Positions 44,488 through 53,626 of a DNA stretch of 64,000 bases are shown here, one piece after another (position 1 is the first letter of the stretch; each line of letters begins with the position of its first letter). A program made the translations under genes and the position numbers. Source of the DNA: DATFVA01 sp963711455 (lineage in GTDB: Bacteria; Bacteroidota; Ignavibacteria; Ignavibacteriales; Ignavibacteriaceae). Location of the stretch: NCBI GenBank assembly GCA_963711455.1, contig CAVQEH010000004.1:682001-746000 (forward strand), given 5' to 3'. The notes beneath the pieces were generated by a model. It was not told where the DNA came from and did no database searches. It saw only the letters and a program-made list of their open reading frames with translations.

Positions 44488-45792
44488 TCAGATTATTATC
44501 TTCTTAATCAGTTTAATTCCGGAAGGTTTACTTTTAGAAATGGTTACTGCATTGCTTATTCGTTCTTTTGCCAATTTAATTCCTTCTTTAGAATCAGAAT
44601 AAAGTTCTGAGATGATATCCCCCTTTTTTACTTTGGTTCCTATTTTAACTTTAAAGATAATTCCGGCTTTAGGATCAATTTTATCTTCTTTGGTTTTTCG
44701 TCCGGCACCAAGTTCAAGTGATGCCATTCCAATTTCGTAAGTATCTATTTTAGAAATGTATCCGTGTTTTTCTGTAAATACTTTGTCGTGATATTTTGAA
44801 GAAGGATATTTCCCAGGATTATTAATAAAGGAAATATCACCACCCTGAGCTTTAACTATTTCCAAAAATTTATCAAAAGCTTTTCCATTTTCAATTAATT
44901 GTTTTGATAATTTTGTTCCTTCTTCAATTGAAGCTGCTTTATTTGCAAGATAGATCATTGCGCCGGAAAGTCTGGTACTTAATTCATACAAATCATTTTT
45001 AACTTCTCCTTTGAAAATATTTATGCATTCAACGACTTCAAGCCAATTTCCAATATGAGTTCCAAGCGGCTGGTTCATATCTGTTATAAATGCAACTACT
45101 TTTTTACTAAAAGCCCTCACTGTGCTTACAAGTGAAGCGGTTAATTCCTCAGCATCTTTCATGTTTTTCATAAAAGCACCACTTCCAGTTTTTACATCCA
45201 GCACAAGCCCGTCAATTCCTTCAGCCAGTTTTTTACTCATTATGCTTGCGGTAATTAATGGAATAGATTCAACTGTTGCGGTAACATCACGTAAAGAATA
45301 TATCACTTTGTCGGCAGGAGCAATATCTTTTGTCTGCCCTATTAAAACAGCACCAACTCTTTTCAAAATTGATTTATACTCACTTAAGGACAAATCGGTT
45401 CTAAATCCTGGAATTGATTCAAGCTTATCGAGTGTTCCTCCCGTATGTCCAAGCCCTCTTCCGGAAATCATCGGGACTTTCACTCCGGCAGCTGCGGCAA
45501 TTGGTGCAAGAATCAACGAGGTTTTATCACCAACTCCGCCGGTTGAATGTTTATCCACCTTATATCCTTTAATGCTGTTAAGATTTACAACCTTTCCGCT
45601 GTGCAGCATTGAATCAGTTAAAACAGAAGTTTCTCCGGTTGTCATTCCCTTAAAAAATACAGCCATTAAAAAAGCCGAAAACTGATAATCCGGAATTTTG
45701 CCTTTTGTAAATCCATCGATTATATTTTTAATTTCTATTGAAGTTAAAGATTCCCCTTCTCGCTTCTTTCGTATTATTTCAACAGGATTCAT
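44488..45792 (-). CDS. deoA: Thymidine/pyrimidine-nucleoside phosphorylase
   Basis: Cleaves pyrimidine nucleosides with phosphate, for salvage. The 434-residue protein has the family signature in DKHSTGGVGDKTSLILAPIA and SGRGLGHTGGTLDKLESIPGF, the three-domain length and the C-terminal lobe ending in GIKLIKK. Whether it prefers thymidine only (DeoA) or all pyrimidine nucleosides (Pdp) cannot be read from the sequence, so the symbol is provisional. It is divergent from aspS, across 104 bases that should hold both promoters. Confidence 0.92.
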   Translation of the reverse strand: MNPVEIIRKKREGESLTSIEIKNIIDGFTKGKIPDYQFSAFLMAVFFKGMTTGETSVLTDSMLHSGKVVNLNSIKGYKVDKHSTGGVGDKTSLILAPIAAAAGVKVPMISGRGLGHTGGTLDKLESIPGFRTDLSLSEYKSILKRVGAVLIGQTKDIAPADKVIYSLRDVTATVESIPLITASIMSKKLAEGIDGLVLDVKTGSGAFMKNMKDAEELTASLVSTVRAFSKKVVAFITDMNQPLGTHIGNWLEVVECINIFKGEVKNDLYELSTRLSGAMIYLANKAASIEEGTKLSKQLIENGKAFDKFLEIVKAQGGDISFINNPGKYPSSKYHDKVFTEKHGYISKIDTYEIGMASLELGAGRKTKEDKIDPKAGIIFKVKIGTKVKKGDIISELYSDSKEGIKLAKERISNAVTISKSKPSGIKLIKKIII

Positions 45793-45896
45793 TAGCTTAA
45801 TATTCCTCTGGCGTATTTTTTATTTAATTTGTATGCCCTTTTAATATTATTTATTTTTATCGCCTGAAATTTATTTGACGGAGTAAATTTACAAAA

Positions 45897-47660
45897 ATGA
45901 AATTTGAAAGAAGAACTCACACCTGCGGTGAACTAAGAGAAAATAACACCAGCGAAAAGGTTGTCTTGAATGGATGGGTCGACAGAAGAAGGGATCTTGG
46001 CGGACTTATTTTTATCTGGCTTCGAGACCGGTATGGTATAACACAAATTACTTTCGAACCTGATAACAAAGAATCATTTGAAACGGCTAAAAATTTAAGG
46101 AGCGAATTTGTTATTTCAGTTGAAGGTGAAGTGAGAAAGAGACCTGATGATGCTGTAAATGCAGAACTTGAAACCGGAAAAATTGATGTGCTGGTTAAAA
46201 AAATTATAATTCTAAATGAAGCTGAAACTCCTCCTTTTACTATAAAAGATAACATCGATGCATTTGAAGACTTGCGTTTGAAATACAGGTATCTTGATTT
46301 GCGCAGACCAACCCTTCAAAAAAATCTTCTGCTAAGACATAAGATGGCTCAATTAACAAGAAAATATTTTGATGAGAATAATTTTGTTGAAATTGAAACC
46401 CCCGTTTTAATGAAAAGCACTCCCGAAGGTGCACGTGATTATCTTGTTCCAAGCAGACTTCATAGCGGAAAATTTTATGCACTGCCGCAATCACCGCAAA
46501 CTTATAAACAGATTTTAATGATCGCAGGATTGGACAGGTATTTCCAGATTGTAAAATGTTTCCGCGATGAAGATTTGCGTGCTGACAGGCAGCCGGAGTT
46601 TACGCAAATTGATGTTGAAATGTCATTTGTCGATCGGGAGGATGTGTTTGAAATAGTTGAAGGCTTCCTGAAAGTTTTATATAAGGAAATCTGGAACAAA
46701 GAATTAAAGCTTCCGCTTCCCCGTCTTTCTTTTAATGAAGCAATGGAAAAGTACGGAAGCGACAAACCTGATATGCGTTTCGGACTTGAGCTAAAAACGT
46801 TGAATAAAATTTTCAATAATAGTGAGTTTAAAGTATTTCGCGATCAGGTAAATTCTGATGGAATAATTTCCGGGTTACTTGCTGAAGGTTGTGCATCGTA
46901 TTCAAGAAATCAGTTAGATACTTTAACAGACTTTGTAAAAAATCTCGGTGCCGGGGGATTAGTATGGTTAAAGATTAAAGCAAATAACCTTGAATCACCG
47001 GTTTCAAAATTTTTATCAGAAGAAGAAAAGCAAAATCTGATTGTTGAAATGAACGCAAAAGACGGTGATTTAATTTTGATTATTTCCGGTCCGAAATTAA
47101 AAGCATTAAACATTATGGGATATCTTCGCCTTGAGATTGCAAAAAGATTGGAGCTTATTAAGTCTGACACTGAGCCAGCATTATTGTGGGCAACGGATTT
47201 TCCGTTGTTCGAATGGGATGAAGAAACAAAAAGATATTATGCAATGCATCATCCCTTCACTTCACCTGTAGCTGAAGATATTCCTCTTATGGAAAGTGAT
47301 CCGGGTAAAGTAAGAGCAAGAGCTTATGATCTTGTTCTTAACGGAACTGAAATCGCTGGCGGAAGCATAAGAATTCACAATAGAGAGCTTCAATCCAAAA
47401 TGTTCAGGGCATTAGGAATTACTGATGAAGAGGCTGAACAGAAATTCGGCTTCCTGTTAAATGCTTTCAAATACGGTGCCCCGCCGCATGGAGGAATTGC
47501 ATTTGGATTTGACAGGATGGTAATGCTCTTTGCGGGCGAAAGTTCAATAAGAGATGTAATTGCTTTTCCCAAAACTGCAAGCGCGGTTTCATTAATGGAT
47601 GAATCACCTTCTCCCGTGAGCGAAGAGCAGTTAAAAGAGCTGCATATAAAAGTGCTTTGA
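45897..47660 (+). CDS. aspS: Aspartyl-tRNA synthetase
   Basis: A 587-residue class II synthetase of the bacterial type. It has the N-terminal OB-fold for the anticodon (GWVDRRRDLGGLIFIWLRDRYG), motif 2 in FRDEDLRADRQPEFTQID, a GAD insertion (about 290-400) and motif 3 in GGIAFGFDRMVMLFAGE. It charges tRNA(Asp), and the bacterial type may be either discriminating or non-discriminating; that cannot be read here. It is the first of a possible rightward group, though an inverted repeat follows. Confidence 0.97.
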   Translation: MKFERRTHTCGELRENNTSEKVVLNGWVDRRRDLGGLIFIWLRDRYGITQITFEPDNKESFETAKNLRSEFVISVEGEVRKRPDDAVNAELETGKIDVLVKKIIILNEAETPPFTIKDNIDAFEDLRLKYRYLDLRRPTLQKNLLLRHKMAQLTRKYFDENNFVEIETPVLMKSTPEGARDYLVPSRLHSGKFYALPQSPQTYKQILMIAGLDRYFQIVKCFRDEDLRADRQPEFTQIDVEMSFVDREDVFEIVEGFLKVLYKEIWNKELKLPLPRLSFNEAMEKYGSDKPDMRFGLELKTLNKIFNNSEFKVFRDQVNSDGIISGLLAEGCASYSRNQLDTLTDFVKNLGAGGLVWLKIKANNLESPVSKFLSEEEKQNLIVEMNAKDGDLILIISGPKLKALNIMGYLRLEIAKRLELIKSDTEPALLWATDFPLFEWDEETKRYYAMHHPFTSPVAEDIPLMESDPGKVRARAYDLVLNGTEIAGGSIRIHNRELQSKMFRALGITDEEAEQKFGFLLNAFKYGAPPHGGIAFGFDRMVMLFAGESSIRDVIAFPKTASAVSLMDESPSPVSEEQLKELHIKVL

Positions 47661-47670
47661 AAAATCAGTT

Positions 47671-47722
47671 ATGGAATAATGGAGTATTGGAATGTTGGAG
47701 TAATAACATTTCATTATTCCAT
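47671..47722. repeat. 11-bp inverted repeat downstream of aspS
   Basis: ATGGAATAATG (47671-47681) and CATTATTCCAT (47712-47722) are perfect inverted copies with a 30-base loop that itself repeats parts of the motif (GGAGTATTGGAATGTTGGAG). There is no clean T tract. It resembles short intergenic palindromes of repetitive type rather than a standard terminator. Confidence 0.55.
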
Positions 47723-47761
47723 CACTCAAACCTTTCAATTTATTAAAAAATTAATGACTAA

Positions 47762-48505
47762 ATGTTAAAGAAAGCTTCCTTTCGTTTCTACGAAGAGCTT
47801 AACGATTTCCTTCCTGCCGAAAAAAGAAAAGTAAGATTTGTGCACAATTTTATTGATCGTGCTTCAGTGAAAGATATGATAGAATCTCTTGGCATTCCGC
47901 ATACAGAAATTGATATGATTCTTGTTAATGGTAATTCAGTGGACTTCAATTATATCGTTAAAGATGGAGATGATATAAGTGTTTATCCCGTATTTGAATC
48001 AATTGATATTACCGATGTACAGCATTTAAGAAGCAAGCCGCTGCGCATTCCGAAATTCATTGCTGGTATTCATCTCGGTTCTCTTGCAAAATATTTAAGG
48101 ATGCTCGGCTTTGATGTTCAGTATAAAAATAATTTTACAGATGATGAAATTATAGAAATATCGTCTAAAGAAAAGCGTGCGATTTTAACAAAGGATAGAG
48201 GACTTCTTAAAAATAATAGAATAACTCATGGGTACTGGATTCGTAAAGCAGGGTTAGAAGAACAAGTAAAAGAAGTTATAACCAGGTTCGATCTTAAAGA
48301 TGAAATTAAAGAATTTTTTAGATGTCTTGAATGCAACCATATTCTTGGAGCAATTGAAAAGGAAAAAATTAAGGGTAGGGTTCCGCCAAAAGTGATAGAA
48401 CGGCTAAATGAATTCTGGTACTGTAAACATTGTGATAAAGTATACTGGAAGGGTTCACATTATGAAAAAATGCTTAAGTTTATTGAGCGGATAAAGAATT
48501 TTTAA
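47762..48505 (+). CDS. Mut7-C ubiquitin-fold/RNase domain protein with zinc ribbon
   Basis: A 247-residue protein of three parts: an N-terminal ubiquitin-like domain (about 1-80, MoaD/ThiS-like but with no C-terminal Gly-Gly), a Mut7-C PIN-type nuclease domain (about 92-170) and a zinc ribbon with C188-x2-C191 and C221-x2-C224. The usual first acidic residue of the PIN site, in ADxHLG, is here AGIHLG (Gly102), while the later TKDRGLL Asp is kept. The domain order matches the known Mut7-C family of predicted RNases. The loss of one catalytic residue may mean weaker or no cleavage. Confidence 0.88.
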   Translation: MLKKASFRFYEELNDFLPAEKRKVRFVHNFIDRASVKDMIESLGIPHTEIDMILVNGNSVDFNYIVKDGDDISVYPVFESIDITDVQHLRSKPLRIPKFIAGIHLGSLAKYLRMLGFDVQYKNNFTDDEIIEISSKEKRAILTKDRGLLKNNRITHGYWIRKAGLEEQVKEVITRFDLKDEIKEFFRCLECNHILGAIEKEKIKGRVPPKVIERLNEFWYCKHCDKVYWKGSHYEKMLKFIERIKNF

Positions 48506-48508
48506 TCT

Positions 48509-48539
48509 CTTTGTGTCTTTGAGCCACCAAGACACAAAG
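48509..48539. repeat. 11-bp palindromic repeat unit
   Basis: CTTTGTGTCTT (48509-48519), 9-base loop, AAGACACAAAG (48529-48539). The unit lies in the 78 bases between two genes on the same strand. It looks like a stem-loop repeat of the sort scattered in environmental Bacteroidota genomes, an identification from memory, and could also be a terminator without a T tract. Confidence 0.55.
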
Positions 48540-48583
48540 ACTCGAAGATAATCATTAAAGAATCACTCTAATTAAAAGAACCA

Positions 48584-49819
48584 ATGGGATTTACAGCAGT
48601 AATTATTTTAACCTTTGCATTAATCTTTCTTATACAATTTTATTTTGTAAAGAAAGTTTATAAATCAATCTTAAGCATTTTCCCCAAAGTTTCTGTAAAA
48701 ATTCTTAAAAGGGTTTTGAAGATAATTCTGGTATTTCTGAACTTGTATCCATTCTTTTTGCTCGGTGCATATATTATACTTTCTTCAACAACCGGGCAAG
48801 CCAGACCCACCATCCCGGATGAATGGTACATAAATTATTTTCTTCTTTATCCTTTCTGGTTGTGGGTATTTCTTGTTGTTCAGTGCATACTTTTATTTTT
48901 TATTATTGAATTAATAAAATTAATTCTCCTTCCCGTTTACAGGAAGCGCAAAGAGATACTAAAAAATTATGAGGCGAAAATAATCCTTCTGATTTTAGGA
49001 TTTTTTATCATTTACGTTCCGGCGAGAGTTATCTTTGATTACAATGTTGTTTCTACAAGGATCGTGGAATATAAAAAATCCAATCTCCCGGATGATTTAA
49101 ATAATTTCAGGATAACATTCATTTCGGATGTACAGGCAGATGCATACACTGATGCATCACGGTTAGGAAAATATATCCGGAGAGTAAATGATACTAATCC
49201 GGATCTGGTTTTAATCGGCGGGGATATGATAACTTCAACTCCCGATTATATTGATGAGGCTGCAGAATACGTTGGAAAAATTAAATCGAAGTATGGAGTT
49301 TATTCATGCATAGGGGACCATGATAACTGGGCTTACCGTGATGACTATAATAGAAGCCTTAGAGAAGTTGAAGGAGCAATGCAAAAGTATAATGTGGAGA
49401 TGTTCAATAATAAAGATACTGTCCTTAATATTAAAAATTCTAAAATCGGAATTACTTTTTTAACCAGTACATACGTTGAGCATTTAAAAGATGAAACAAT
49501 AAATGATCTTGTTCATAAGCAAGACCATGCTGATCTGAATATCCTTCTTATCCATCAACCGAATTCACGGGCTGTACAGAAGGCTGCTGCGGAAGGGTAC
49601 GATCTTTTCCTTGCAGGACATACACACGGCGGACAGGTTTCTTTTCTTTTTCCGTTTATAAATCTGACACCCACATTACTGGAAACACGTTTTGTCCGGG
49701 GAGATTTTCATTTCGGGAATATGCTTATGATTGTAACAAGAGGATTAGGAATGTCTCTCGTTCCAATGAGATACAATTCAACTCCCGAAATTACAGTTAT
49801 CATTTTAAGGAAAAAATAA
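48584..49819 (+). CDS. Membrane-anchored metallophosphoesterase
   Basis: A 411-residue protein with about four N-terminal membrane helices (residues 1-150) and a calcineurin-like phosphoesterase domain (about 165-405). The metal motifs are FISDVQAD, IGGDMI, IGDHDNW and AGHTHGGQ, in the right order and spacing. The usual DxH of the first motif is DxQ here, so one metal ligand is changed. The family is related to the YkuE-like phosphatases; substrate could be a lipid or nucleotide. It follows the Mut7-C gene by 78 bases. Confidence 0.85.
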   Translation: MGFTAVIILTFALIFLIQFYFVKKVYKSILSIFPKVSVKILKRVLKIILVFLNLYPFFLLGAYIILSSTTGQARPTIPDEWYINYFLLYPFWLWVFLVVQCILLFFIIELIKLILLPVYRKRKEILKNYEAKIILLILGFFIIYVPARVIFDYNVVSTRIVEYKKSNLPDDLNNFRITFISDVQADAYTDASRLGKYIRRVNDTNPDLVLIGGDMITSTPDYIDEAAEYVGKIKSKYGVYSCIGDHDNWAYRDDYNRSLREVEGAMQKYNVEMFNNKDTVLNIKNSKIGITFLTSTYVEHLKDETINDLVHKQDHADLNILLIHQPNSRAVQKAAAEGYDLFLAGHTHGGQVSFLFPFINLTPTLLETRFVRGDFHFGNMLMIVTRGLGMSLVPMRYNSTPEITVIILRKK

Positions 49820-49828
49820 TAATTCTTA

Positions 49829-50914
49829 TTAAGATTTTAATTCCTTCTGTTCTGTACCATTTGCATTCATCATCGACATAAACAAAGTCTGAGTCGGATA
49901 CGCAAACTCAATTCCTCTTTGTTCAAACTGTTCATAGACTGCCAGGTTTATTGCCTGCTGAGTATCCATATACTTATTATAATCCGGGCTCAGGACATAA
50001 TAAACGAATTCAAAGTTTAGACTGAAATCTCCGTACTTTGCAAAATGTCCCCGGTCGAAGGTAATATCCTCCTGACTTTCAATTATCCCTCTTACTAAAC
50101 CGGGAATTACTTTAATCTGTTCGAGTGTAGTCTGATAAGTAACCCCAAGCTGGAAAACCACTCTCCTGCGTTCCATTTTTTTATAGTTATGTATTCTTGA
50201 ATCAGTAAGATCTTTATTTGAAAAAACAAGCTGCTCACCGTTAAGGCTTCTGATGCGGGTAGTTTTCAAACCTATATATTCAACCGAACCCATTTTATCT
50301 GCAACGATGATAAAATCACCTATTTCAAACGGACGATCAAAAAAGATAACAAAGTAAGCGAATAAATCTCCCAGTATTGCCTGTGCAGCAAGGGCAACAG
50401 CGATGCCGCCAATACCCAGTCCGGTGATTACAGCCGAAACTTTAAATCCAAGATTATCCATAAGGAAAACGAGACCGACAGTCCAGGTAACCAGGCTAAC
50501 TACAGTAGAAATGCCTCTCAATTCTTTTTCACGCGATTGTCCACCACTCTTTTTTCTGACATAAGCATTAAGTGAAAAACGAATAACAGAGGTTATTGCA
50601 CGAAGTAAAAAGAATGTGAATACTATGATTACAATTTTATTAATAATATTCATCGCATTAGCTGGTATCTCCAGGTATTCAAGAGCGAGATAGAAGGCGC
50701 CTAAGTATAGTAGCGGGACTACTGTTTTCTGAATTCCGCTGACAAGAAAATCATCTATGGTTGTTTCCGTTTTTTCAGACCATTTTTTTAATCTCTTGAG
50801 GATTATAGTTTTGAATACTTTAATTACAATCAGTCCGAGGATAAATATTCCAAGTGCAATGATATACTGCAGTATTGTAGATCCAAAATAAACCTGGTTA
50901 AGGAAATTCTGCAT
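49829..50914 (-). CDS. MscS-family mechanosensitive channel
   Basis: A 361-residue protein with four or five N-terminal helices, the pore helix GLGIGGIAVALAAQAILGDLFAYFVIFFDRPFEIGDFI (about 172-209), and the cytosolic beta domain with VEYIGLKTTRIRSLNGEQLVFSN. This is the full MscS architecture, in contrast to the shorter helix-only protein at 15113-15760. It opens under membrane tension and releases solutes on osmotic downshock. It converges with the phosphoesterase gene with 9 bases between them. Confidence 0.92.
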   Translation of the reverse strand: MQNFLNQVYFGSTILQYIIALGIFILGLIVIKVFKTIILKRLKKWSEKTETTIDDFLVSGIQKTVVPLLYLGAFYLALEYLEIPANAMNIINKIVIIVFTFFLLRAITSVIRFSLNAYVRKKSGGQSREKELRGISTVVSLVTWTVGLVFLMDNLGFKVSAVITGLGIGGIAVALAAQAILGDLFAYFVIFFDRPFEIGDFIIVADKMGSVEYIGLKTTRIRSLNGEQLVFSNKDLTDSRIHNYKKMERRRVVFQLGVTYQTTLEQIKVIPGLVRGIIESQEDITFDRGHFAKYGDFSLNFEFVYYVLSPDYNKYMDTQQAINLAVYEQFEQRGIEFAYPTQTLFMSMMNANGTEQKELKS

Positions 50915-51097
50915 TATTTGTTCCTCCTTCAGTTTTCAGAGAATAAAATTATAAAAATCAGTAGCCAGCACATGTTAAATAGTTAACATGAAATATATTC
51001 TGATAAATTAATAAGAATTAAAAAATTTGCTTGTTGGTAAAACGAAAATAAAAAGATATGACTATAAATGACAGAAAAGACAGAAAAAAAATATTAT

Positions 51098-51682
51098 TTA
51101 AAGATTTATAAAATTTTTTATAAGAGTTAAACCTGTTTCCCCGGATTTTTCAGGATGAAACTGAACTCCGAATGCATTACCTTTTTCTACCGAAGCAGAA
51201 TATTTTAACCCGTTCTCAACGACAGATGTGGTATATTTATTTTCAGGCATATAATAGTGTTCAGAGAAATAAAATTCATCTCCTGATTCAATTCCCCTAA
51301 ACAACTTGCTTTCTTTTAGTATATCTACTTTTTTAAAACCTGCTTCTGAATAATTGTTTTTATCTTCTGCAAACTTATTGGAGTCAACAGGAAATAATCC
51401 CAGGCAGGAAATTTTTTCTCCATCAGTATGGTCAGACATTAATTCCACACCAAGACCAACACCAAGGATAGGTTTTTTAATAATTCTCAGAAGCGAATAA
51501 AGATTAAGCAGATGCAGCATCTTCATATTTTGAACAGGAGAACCGCTGCCGCAGAGTATTACTTTATCACAATTGCAAATATCGGATTCACTACTGGTAA
51601 TTTTGTAAGGTTGACCCAACTTCTTTAAGATATCCGCCAATTGGTTTTCTTTAATATTTTCGCACTGAATCAAGGCTAACAT
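51098..51682 (-). CDS. HisH-like class I glutamine amidotransferase lacking the catalytic Cys
   Basis: A 194-residue protein with a HisH-type fold. The C-terminal triad part is intact: VQFHPEKSG (His176, Glu178). But the nucleophile elbow, normally GVCLGMQ in HisH, reads GVGLGVELM with Gly76 in place of Cys. The codon is GGT, one base from TGT. The protein therefore cannot release ammonia from glutamine by the normal route. No hisF or other his gene is beside it. It may be a structural or regulatory relative or a decaying gene. It stands alone on this strand. Confidence 0.8.
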   Translation of the reverse strand: MLALIQCENIKENQLADILKKLGQPYKITSSESDICNCDKVILCGSGSPVQNMKMLHLLNLYSLLRIIKKPILGVGLGVELMSDHTDGEKISCLGLFPVDSNKFAEDKNNYSEAGFKKVDILKESKLFRGIESGDEFYFSEHYYMPENKYTTSVVENGLKYSASVEKGNAFGVQFHPEKSGETGLTLIKNFINL

Positions 51683-51853
51683 AATAAACTCAAATAAATT
51701 CTAACCCTTTAAACAATTTCATTCCCGGAATTGTTTCAAAAACTATTCCAGAGCCAGCCTCAAATTTAATATTAATTCGGGTGAAAATTGTAAACTGCTA
51801 TACAGAAATATTTTCTGAGAGCGGGAATTACCGATTTGATATATTATACTTAT

Positions 51854-52405
51854 TTAATCTATATATTCAGGATAAACAGGTTTATAACCGGAAATACTTG
51901 CAACTGGTAATAAAATAGTGAAAAGTATTTTCTGAATTTTATACGGCGGTCTGGCAAGGCGTAATACATCAGAAAATTTATTCCCTGTAATCACTGTTTG
52001 TAAAATTCCGGGAACACCGGCATCATTTGTTTTCCCGTCTTTTGCAAGCCCGATTAAAGTCTCCAGCATATTTTCAGTATTCAATGCGGGCTGAACTTTC
52101 CAGTTTACTACAGTTTTATTAGCCGAGTTATTCCACATTGAATGAGCAACATTGGGAGGAATGTTCAATTTTTCACCCTGGTTAAGAGTTTTTATTTCTC
52201 CGTTTATTCTAATTGAAAGCGTGCCGGATATGACAGTAAAATCTTCCTGCTGGTAAGGATGGTAATGTGCTGGCGGTTCTTTTGAATGTGAATAATAAGT
52301 TGATTCCATCTCCAGCAGTTTACCGCCGGTATCTTTGTTTGTCTGCAAAAACTTTATTTCATTCTTAGTTTTGGGATTTACTATAATTTTGTTTTTATAA
52401 GCCAT
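51854..52405 (-). CDS. Cupin domain protein
   Basis: A 183-residue protein with a cupin_2 barrel at about 35-110: motif 1 is PPAHYHPYQQEDFTVISGTLSI (HxH then E), motif 2 is PPNVAHSMWNNS. A metal site is therefore likely. The C-terminal 70 residues are helical and hydrophobic in part. Substrate unknown. It lies apart from the HisH-like gene by 171 bases and is divergent from the flavoprotein gene. Confidence 0.75.
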   Translation of the reverse strand: MAYKNKIIVNPKTKNEIKFLQTNKDTGGKLLEMESTYYSHSKEPPAHYHPYQQEDFTVISGTLSIRINGEIKTLNQGEKLNIPPNVAHSMWNNSANKTVVNWKVQPALNTENMLETLIGLAKDGKTNDAGVPGILQTVITGNKFSDVLRLARPPYKIQKILFTILLPVASISGYKPVYPEYID

Positions 52406-52601
52406 TTCACAGACCTGTAAAATTATGATTATTTAAATGTTGGAATTATTATTCTGTTTGGGTTAGTATTAATAGTAAAGATAGGTAAAAAATGATCAAA
52501 TCCAAATGCCGGAAATGCTGATACAATTTCGTATAATTTATTTTATCTTTGATTATCGGACTTTGTAACAGATCACCTAAACAATACTCAAAAAAACAAA
52601 A

Positions 52602-52635
52602 CCGGTTTATGCCGTATAAACCTTTTTGAAACCGG
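52602..52635 (+). promoter_or_regulatory. Terminator-like hairpin with a competing stem in the leader of the PaiB-like gene
   Basis: GGTTTAT (52604-52610), loop GCCGT, ATAAACC (52616-52622) and TTTTT make a terminator-like hairpin 45 bases before the ATG at 52672. AAACCGG at 52629-52635 can pair instead with CCGGTTT at 52602-52608, which uses the same bases, so the two structures exclude one another. This is the layout of a simple attenuator. No ligand or leader peptide is visible. Confidence 0.4.
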
Positions 52636-52671
52636 GTATAATTAATTATAAAATTATCTGATTGATTTACT

Positions 52672-53325
52672 ATGTATAACTTACCATACTACAAAGAAAA
52701 AAATCCTGCAGTAATTAAGGAATTTATTGATCAGCATCCGTTTGCATTTTTAACCGGGTGCGATTCTGAAAATAAACCTGTTGCCACCCAGGTTCCTGTT
52801 TTTATTGAAGAACACAACGGCAGAAAAATTCTGCGTGGACATATAATGAGGAACACCGATCATCATAAAGCTTTTCTGCACAACAATAATGTTCTTGTGG
52901 TTTTTACCGGCAGTCACACTTATGTAAGCGGAACCTGGTACAGCGATCCTTACATTGCATCTACGTGGAACTATATGAGTGTACATGTTAAAGGAATAAT
53001 CCGTTTTCTTGATGATGCCGGACTTGAAGATGTACTCCGTAAAACAACGCTTCATTTTGAAAACAATAATAAGCAGTCCACAACAATCTATGATAACCTC
53101 CCGGCAGAGTTTAAGCAGAAAGTAATGCACGCAATAGTTGCTTTTGAAATTGAAGTAACTAAAATGGATAATGTTTTTAAATTAAGCCAGGACAGAGACG
53201 CTGAGAGCTATCGCAATATAATAGACAATCTTAAAAAGCAGCATGAAGGTGGAAAGGTAATCGCTGCCGAAATGGAGAAACGGACTAAGGAATTATTTTC
53301 CCATAATAAGGAAGAGGATCGGTAA
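52672..53325 (+). CDS. PaiB-family FMN-binding negative transcriptional regulator
   Basis: A 217-residue protein of the PaiB/FMN-binding split-barrel family: MYNLPYYKEKNPAVIKEFIDQHPFAFLTG is the usual start and HIMRNTDHHKAF with VFTGSHTYVSGTWY are the family core motifs. PaiB represses protease and sporulation genes in Bacillus; here the role is unknown, and it may be a flavin-dependent reductase. An attenuator-like structure lies in its leader. The rightward neighbours belong to the accessory island and look foreign, so this gene marks the island's left flank. Confidence 0.9.
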   Translation: MYNLPYYKEKNPAVIKEFIDQHPFAFLTGCDSENKPVATQVPVFIEEHNGRKILRGHIMRNTDHHKAFLHNNNVLVVFTGSHTYVSGTWYSDPYIASTWNYMSVHVKGIIRFLDDAGLEDVLRKTTLHFENNNKQSTTIYDNLPAEFKQKVMHAIVAFEIEVTKMDNVFKLSQDRDAESYRNIIDNLKKQHEGGKVIAAEMEKRTKELFSHNKEEDR

Positions 53326-53626
53326 CATCGAATACGATTTCTGAATAGGTCACTTAAAGAATGTAAAATTTTGTAGTTTTTCATTTGGATAAGGGAGATT
53401 TGAGTAAATGGATTTAATTTATATTTACAATATTGTTAAATAATATTTTCACCTTGGATTTCTGAATCCAGAATTACATTTTAAGTTGTTAAAGAATTAT
53501 TGATTATTTTTAAATTCAAGATTAATACTGAAACCATAATAATTGTAAGGTTTATATTTTTATGAATAATCAATATTTTAGTCGTAAATAATATATATTA
53601 GGCCAGATCATGAAAAATAAATATCT
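53326..53626. other. 301-base intergenic region at the left edge of the accessory island
   Basis: Very AT-rich, no gene. A short hairpin TGGATT-tctg-AATCCA is at 53455-53470. It should contain the promoter of the methyltransferase operon, but I cannot point to a consensus with confidence. No integrase site or tRNA remnant was recognised. Confidence 0.5.

Noticed and set aside
45122..45685. A plus-strand 187-codon ORF inside the thymidine phosphorylase gene
   Set aside because: It is an antisense shadow of a well-conserved enzyme gene with no supporting signal.
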